A DNA stretch of 40,269 bases from Rubrimonas sp036770645 (GTDB taxonomy: Bacteria; Pseudomonadota; Alphaproteobacteria; Rhodobacterales; Rhodobacteraceae). Below the pieces are notes generated by a model. The model was not told where the DNA came from, did not search any database, and saw only the letters and a list, made by a program, of their open reading frames with translations. The DNA is taken from positions 1 to 40,269 of the forward strand of contig DAIPIU010000025.1 in the NCBI GenBank assembly GCA_036770645.1, written 5' to 3'. Both the position numbers and the translations under genes were made by a program. Every line of letters begins with the position of its first letter. Positions within the stretch are counted from its first letter, which is position 1. Below, piece after piece: positions 36,502 through 40,269 of this stretch.

Positions 36502-37449
36502 TCATGCACCATCCCCCGCCGGCGAACCAGCGAGGATCCGCTCGATCCGTTCCTGCGGCAGGCGGTCGAGGTCGTCGCGATACTTCAGCAGCGCCCCGAG
36601 GCTGTCGGCGACCGCCTGCGCGCTCAGCGACGGCGCGTCGAGCGCCACCAGGCAGCGCGCCCAGTCTATGGTCTCGGCGACGCCGGGCTTCTTGAACAGG
36701 TCCTCGCCGCGCAGGCCCTGCACGAAGGCGACCACCTGCGCCGACAGCGCCGCCCCGGCCTCCGGCGCGCGGGCGCGCAGGATCGCCAGTTCCCGCGCCG
36801 CGTCGGGGTAGTCGACCCAATGGTAGAGGCAGCGCCGCTTGAGCGCGTCGTGCACCTCGCGCGTCCGGTTCGAGGTCAGCACCACGATGGGCGGGGCGGG
36901 GGCGGTGACCGGGCCGAGTTCGGGGATGGTGACGGTGAAATCGGACAGCGCCTCGAGCAGGAAGGCCTCGAAGGGTTCGTCGGCGCGGTCGATCTCGTCG
37001 ATCAGCAGCACGGGCGGCCCGCCGGGCTGGGGCGACAGCGCCTCGAGCAGCGGCCGGCGCAGCAGGAAGCGCTCGGAGAACAGCGCGCGCGCCAGTCCGG
37101 CCCGGTCGGCCCCCGCCGCCCCCGCGGCCTCGGCCAGCCGGATCTCGATCATCTGCGCGGCGAAGTTCCATTCGTAGACGGCGGAGGCTGCGTCGAGCCC
37201 CTCGTAGCATTGCAGCCGGATCAGCCGCCGACCCAGCCCGGTCGCCAGCGCCCGCGCGATCTCGGTCTTGCCGACGCCGGCCTCGCCCTCGAGGAACATC
37301 GGCCGGCCCAGCCGCAGCGCGAGGAAGGCGACCGTGGCGAGCGCGCGCCCGCAGACATAGCCCTGCCCGCCGAGCAGGGCCTGCACGGCGTCGACGCTGG
37401 CGGGCGCGGGCGCGACGGCGGCGGAAGGGGCGGGGATCGGCGCGGTCAC
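36502..37449 (-). CDS. coxD: MoxR-type AAA+ ATPase (CoxD-like)
   Basis: A 315-residue AAA+ ATPase. Walker A GEAGVGKT (55-62), Walker B VLLIDEIDRAD, sensor-1-type TSNRTRE and an arginine-finger-like LKRRCLYHWVDYPD give the MoxR/CoxD pattern. It pairs with the VWA protein CoxE for cofactor insertion into Mo-containing CO dehydrogenase-type enzymes. GTG 37449 (MTAPIPAPSAAV) is chosen over ATG 37527, because the longer version overlaps the sensor gene and is low complexity. The 3' end is near the orphan gene start. In the operon of molybdoenzyme maturation genes. Confidence 0.9.
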   Translation of the reverse strand: MTAPIPAPSAAVAPAPASVDAVQALLGGQGYVCGRALATVAFLALRLGRPMFLEGEAGVGKTEIARALATGLGRRLIRLQCYEGLDAASAVYEWNFAAQMIEIRLAEAAGAAGADRAGLARALFSERFLLRRPLLEALSPQPGGPPVLLIDEIDRADEPFEAFLLEALSDFTVTIPELGPVTAPAPPIVVLTSNRTREVHDALKRRCLYHWVDYPDAARELAILRARAPEAGAALSAQVVAFVQGLRGEDLFKKPGVAETIDWARCLVALDAPSLSAQAVADSLGALLKYRDDLDRLPQERIERILAGSPAGDGA

Positions 37450-37501
37450 GGGCGGGGCTCCGGCGGGGATGCGCCCAGAGGACCGGGCCGTTGCCGTGCG
37501 G

Positions 37502-38722
37502 TCAAGCCTGCATGGGCTCGGCGTCATGGCCCTGCAGGCGCGACAGCAGCGAGGCGCCCGTGTCGATCACCGCGCGCAGCCGTTCCTCGAGGCGCGCCAT
37601 CTCGGACAGGTCGCGCCGGAAGCGTTCGCTGTCGTCGCCCAGCGCCGCGAGGTCCTCGAACAGCGCCATGTTGGTCGCGACCTGCGCCTCGGCATGCGCG
37701 ACGACGGCGCGCAGCTTCTCGCTCAGCGCCTCGGGGTCGGCATTGACACCCGGGACCGCGAGGCCGCGGATCGCCTCGCGCATGGCGTCGAACCATTCGT
37801 TCGACAGCATCGGCTCGCGCCGCGCCCCGACCATGGCCCGCCGCTCGACCCGGTGCACGCCCGCCACGAAGCCGTCGAGCTTGTCGCGCAGTTCGGTCTG
37901 GATGCGCACGATGTCGTCGTTGACGGTCACCACCCGGCGCAGAACCGCATCGAGTTCGCCCACGATGCGCTGCAGCCGCTCGAGGAACAGGTTCAGGTCG
38001 CGCGACAGCGCCCCGAACTCGTCGTTCGAGGCGATCTCGACGCGCCGGTCCAGCCGGCCGAAGGCGCGCGACAGGCCCCCGACCATGTCGCGAAGCTGCA
38101 GCAGCGGCGCCATGCGCGCCTTGAGGATCAGGAACAGCAGCACCGAATGCAGGACGATCTTGCCCAGCGACAGCAGCGCCGTGAGCTGGAGGCTTTTCCA
38201 CCAGGCCGCGAGGTCGTTGGCGAGGTAATGGCGCACCGTCACCACGCCCAGCACATCGCCCACCTTGGCCTGGACATGGCAGGTCTGGCAGTAGCTTTCG
38301 GCCCGGATCTCGACGACGCCCTCGACGTAGCGACCCTCGGGCCATTCCGGGGGCTGCACGCCGCGGGGCGAGAAGCCGTGGCTTTCCTCGATCGAGGCGA
38401 TGGTGACGGGCGTCGGCACGATCGACATGAGGAAGCCCGCGCTCTCCATGCCGGCCTCCATGATCGGGTAGAGCGCGCGCGCCGCGACCGGCCCGCCCTC
38501 GTTGACCATGATGCTGCGCACGTTGTCGGCGACCTCGCGCGCGGCGGCCTGGGTGTTCTCGCGGCCCGAGGTGTCGAACTCCCAGACCACGATGGCGGCC
38601 TTCAGGGCGAATTCCAGCACCGCCACCAGCAGCAGGATGACGAAGAAGTCGCGGATCATGGTGATGAGGAACGAGCGGTCGAAACCGCCCAGCCGCTCGC
38701 CCGTCGCGTCCGCCATCGCCAT
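37502..38722 (-). CDS. Heme c-binding DUF3365-type HAMP membrane sensor without output domain
   Basis: A 406-residue membrane protein. TM1 is at about residues 18-45, a periplasmic sensor follows with SYCQTCHVQAKVGDVLGVVT (C-x2-C-H at 145-149, one covalent heme c), TM2 is at about 178-200, then HAMP (about 200-255) and a long helical coiled-coil to the end. No histidine kinase, methyl-accepting hairpin or cyclase motif is seen, unlike the usual DUF3365 chemoreceptors and sensors, so it must act through a partner or its coiled coil. It immediately precedes the CoxD-type gene. The heme could sense CO, NO or redox state (inference). ATG 38722; the AGGTGGG upstream is a fair ribosome site. Confidence 0.85.
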   Translation of the reverse strand: MAMADATGERLGGFDRSFLITMIRDFFVILLLVAVLEFALKAAIVVWEFDTSGRENTQAAAREVADNVRSIMVNEGGPVAARALYPIMEAGMESAGFLMSIVPTPVTIASIEESHGFSPRGVQPPEWPEGRYVEGVVEIRAESYCQTCHVQAKVGDVLGVVTVRHYLANDLAAWWKSLQLTALLSLGKIVLHSVLLFLILKARMAPLLQLRDMVGGLSRAFGRLDRRVEIASNDEFGALSRDLNLFLERLQRIVGELDAVLRRVVTVNDDIVRIQTELRDKLDGFVAGVHRVERRAMVGARREPMLSNEWFDAMREAIRGLAVPGVNADPEALSEKLRAVVAHAEAQVATNMALFEDLAALGDDSERFRRDLSEMARLEERLRAVIDTGASLLSRLQGHDAEPMQA

Positions 38723-38780
38723 GCGCGCCCACCTGAGCCGTCTGGGGACCTAGCGCGGCGCAGGGAAAGTCGATGGCCCG

Positions 38781-40163
38781 CTACAGCAGGATCAGCGTCG
38801 CGAGCCCGAGGAAGGCGAAAAAGCCGACCACATCCGTCATGGTGGTGACGAAGGTGCCCGAGGACACCGCCGGGTCGGCCCCCGCCCGGTCCAGCGCCAT
38901 CGGGATCAGGATGCCGGCCAGCGCCGCGGTCGCCATGTTAGCCAGCATCGCCAGCGCCAGCACCACGCCGAGCAGCGGCATGCCGAACCACGCCGCGCCC
39001 ACCGCGCCGATGGCGACCCCGAAGACCGCGCCGTTCGACAGGCCCACCAGCGCCTCGCGCCGCACCACGCGCCAGGCGTTGACCCGCGTCAGCGACCGTG
39101 TCGCGAGCGCGCGCACCGCGACCGTCAGGCTCTGGGTGCCGGCGTTGCCGCCCATCGAGGCGACGATGGGCATCAGGACGGCCAGCGCCACCACGGCCTC
39201 GATGGTGTGTTCGAACAGCGCGATCACCGCGGCGGCGAGGTAGGCGGTCGCGACATTGGCCGCGAGCCAGGGGAAGCGCAGGCGAAGCGTCTCGCGCACG
39301 CTGTCCGAGATCGCCTCGTCGCCCACCCCGCCGAGGCGCAGCATGTCCTCCTCGGCCTCCTCGTCCAACGCGCCCATAGCGTCGTCGATGGTGATGACGC
39401 CGGCCAGACGCCCCTCGGCGTCGACCACCGGCGCGCTGACGAGGTGGTATTTGTTGAAGGCGCGGGCCACGTCCTCCTGCGGCTCGTCCGCCTCGATGCG
39501 GCGGAACTCGGCGTGCATGATCCCGCCCAGCGTCACGGGCCGCCGCGCCGAGAGGATCTTGGCGAGCGGCACGAGGCCCACGGGCTTCATCGCGGGGTCC
39601 ACCACGATCACATCGTAGACCGGCTCGGGCAGGTCCGCGGCGGCGCGCAGGAAGTCGATCATCTGGCCCACGGTCCAGTGGGGCGGGGCCGTCACCACCT
39701 CGCGCCGCATCAGGCGGCCGGCCGAGTATTCCGGGAAGGTCAGCGACTGCGCCACCACGAAGCGGTCGGCGGCATCCAGCGCGTCGAGCACGGCGCGGCG
39801 CTTGTCGTCGGCCAGATCCTCGATCAGGTAGACGACATCGTCGCTGTCGAGTTCCTTGGCCGCCGCCGCCAGCACGGCGGGATCCATGACCGCCAGCACC
39901 TCGTCGCGCGCGCCTTCCTCAAGCTCGGTCAGCGCCTCGGGCGGCAGGTGCGGACCCAGCGCCACGATCAGCCGGCGGCGCTGTTCGCCCGACAGCTGCT
40001 CGATGAGGTCGGCGAGGTCGGCGGCGTGCAGGTCCTCGACCAGCCGGCGCAGCTCGGCCGTCTCGCCGGCCTCGAGCGCGTCGATCAGCGCCTGCGCCTC
40101 GGCATGGTCCATGCCGAAATCGTCGTCTGGGCTGCGGTCGCGCTCGGTCGCGGCGTCGGTCAT
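38781..40163 (-). CDS. mgtE: Magnesium transporter MgtE
   Basis: A 460-residue Mg2+ channel/transporter. The N-terminal MgtE_N helical region (about 20-130, LHAADLADLIEQLSGEQRRR) precedes two CBS domains (about 140-255; LMRREVVTAPPHWTVGQMID and LVSAPVVDAEGRLAGVITID) and a five-helix membrane domain with SMGGNAGTQSLTVAVRALAT and TMTDVVGFFAFLGLATLILL. The negative cytosolic domains gate the pore by Mg2+ in the family. It is separated by 58 nt from the sensor gene on the same strand. ATG 40163. The remaining 106 nt to the window end hold no gene. Confidence 0.96.
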   Translation of the reverse strand: MTDAATERDRSPDDDFGMDHAEAQALIDALEAGETAELRRLVEDLHAADLADLIEQLSGEQRRRLIVALGPHLPPEALTELEEGARDEVLAVMDPAVLAAAAKELDSDDVVYLIEDLADDKRRAVLDALDAADRFVVAQSLTFPEYSAGRLMRREVVTAPPHWTVGQMIDFLRAAADLPEPVYDVIVVDPAMKPVGLVPLAKILSARRPVTLGGIMHAEFRRIEADEPQEDVARAFNKYHLVSAPVVDAEGRLAGVITIDDAMGALDEEAEEDMLRLGGVGDEAISDSVRETLRLRFPWLAANVATAYLAAAVIALFEHTIEAVVALAVLMPIVASMGGNAGTQSLTVAVRALATRSLTRVNAWRVVRREALVGLSNGAVFGVAIGAVGAAWFGMPLLGVVLALAMLANMATAALAGILIPMALDRAGADPAVSSGTFVTTMTDVVGFFAFLGLATLILL

Positions 40164-40269
40164 GCGCGGATCCCGGGGTTCGTGGCTGGGTCGACCGGAC
40201 AGGTCCCCTCCCGCATATCCGCGATGCGGCCACCCGGTCCAGCCCGGGCGGCCGCGCCGCCCGCATGAG

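Overview
The window looks like a chromosomal segment from a very GC-rich alphaproteobacterium, most likely Rhodobacterales (Rhodobacteraceae/Paracoccaceae). Codon third positions are almost all G or C, which produces long open shadow frames opposite the real genes. Family-level markers include an F1-ATPase zeta-type inhibitor, an OlsB ornithine-lipid acyltransferase, a plsY-dprA-topA-rnr cluster and CoxD/E/F-type maturation genes. No rRNA, tRNA, CRISPR array, transposase or clear prophage was seen. The species was not identified.

Layout. 1-6124 (minus strand): ycjX and ycjF (ATGA overlap), then a large multi-PAS sensor histidine kinase whose C-terminus runs off the window. 6297-7164 (minus): a 34-residue Cys-rich putative secreted peptide followed 4 nt later by a membrane-anchored Cys-containing protein. 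7317-10936 (plus): apt, about 1 kb with no intact gene, the zeta-type ATPase inhibitor, a photolyase/cryptochrome and a tiny DUF2256 zinc-ribbon gene. 10937-11382: a non-coding stretch with an operator-like palindrome beside an AT-rich island. 11383-19864 (minus): Uma2, plsY, dprA, topA, an esterase and rnr. 20047-22562 (minus): olsB, an HSL-type hydrolase, a small membrane protein and a small helical protein.

22700-30349 (plus): msrB and a pyrimidine nucleotidase-like HAD, a UbiH-type monooxygenase, a coupled trio (PTPS-like, GT4 glycosyltransferase, methyltransferase), rlmB, a probable small RNA with a strong intrinsic terminator, a CoA-binding protein and metY. 30393-31978: a divergent SIMPL gene and PilP-like gene. 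31959-38722 (minus): a heme c-binding HAMP membrane sensor without an evident output domain, then CoxD-type AAA+ ATPase, an orphan gene, CoxE-type VWA protein, a 24-codon mini-ORF, CoxF/XdhC and a molybdopterin-binding/cytidylyltransferase fusion. 38781-40163 (minus): mgtE.

Functional reading. The cox-type block probably matures and delivers the molybdenum cofactor of a xanthine oxidase/CO dehydrogenase-family enzyme encoded outside the window. plsY-dprA-topA-rnr is housekeeping (phospholipid synthesis, DNA uptake/processing, topology, RNA decay). The least explained parts are the PTPS-like/GT/methyltransferase trio, where the PTPS-fold protein lacks several canonical catalytic and zinc residues; the orphan gene inside the cox-type operon; the heme sensor beside it; the Cys-rich small peptide; and the structured RNA downstream of rlmB.
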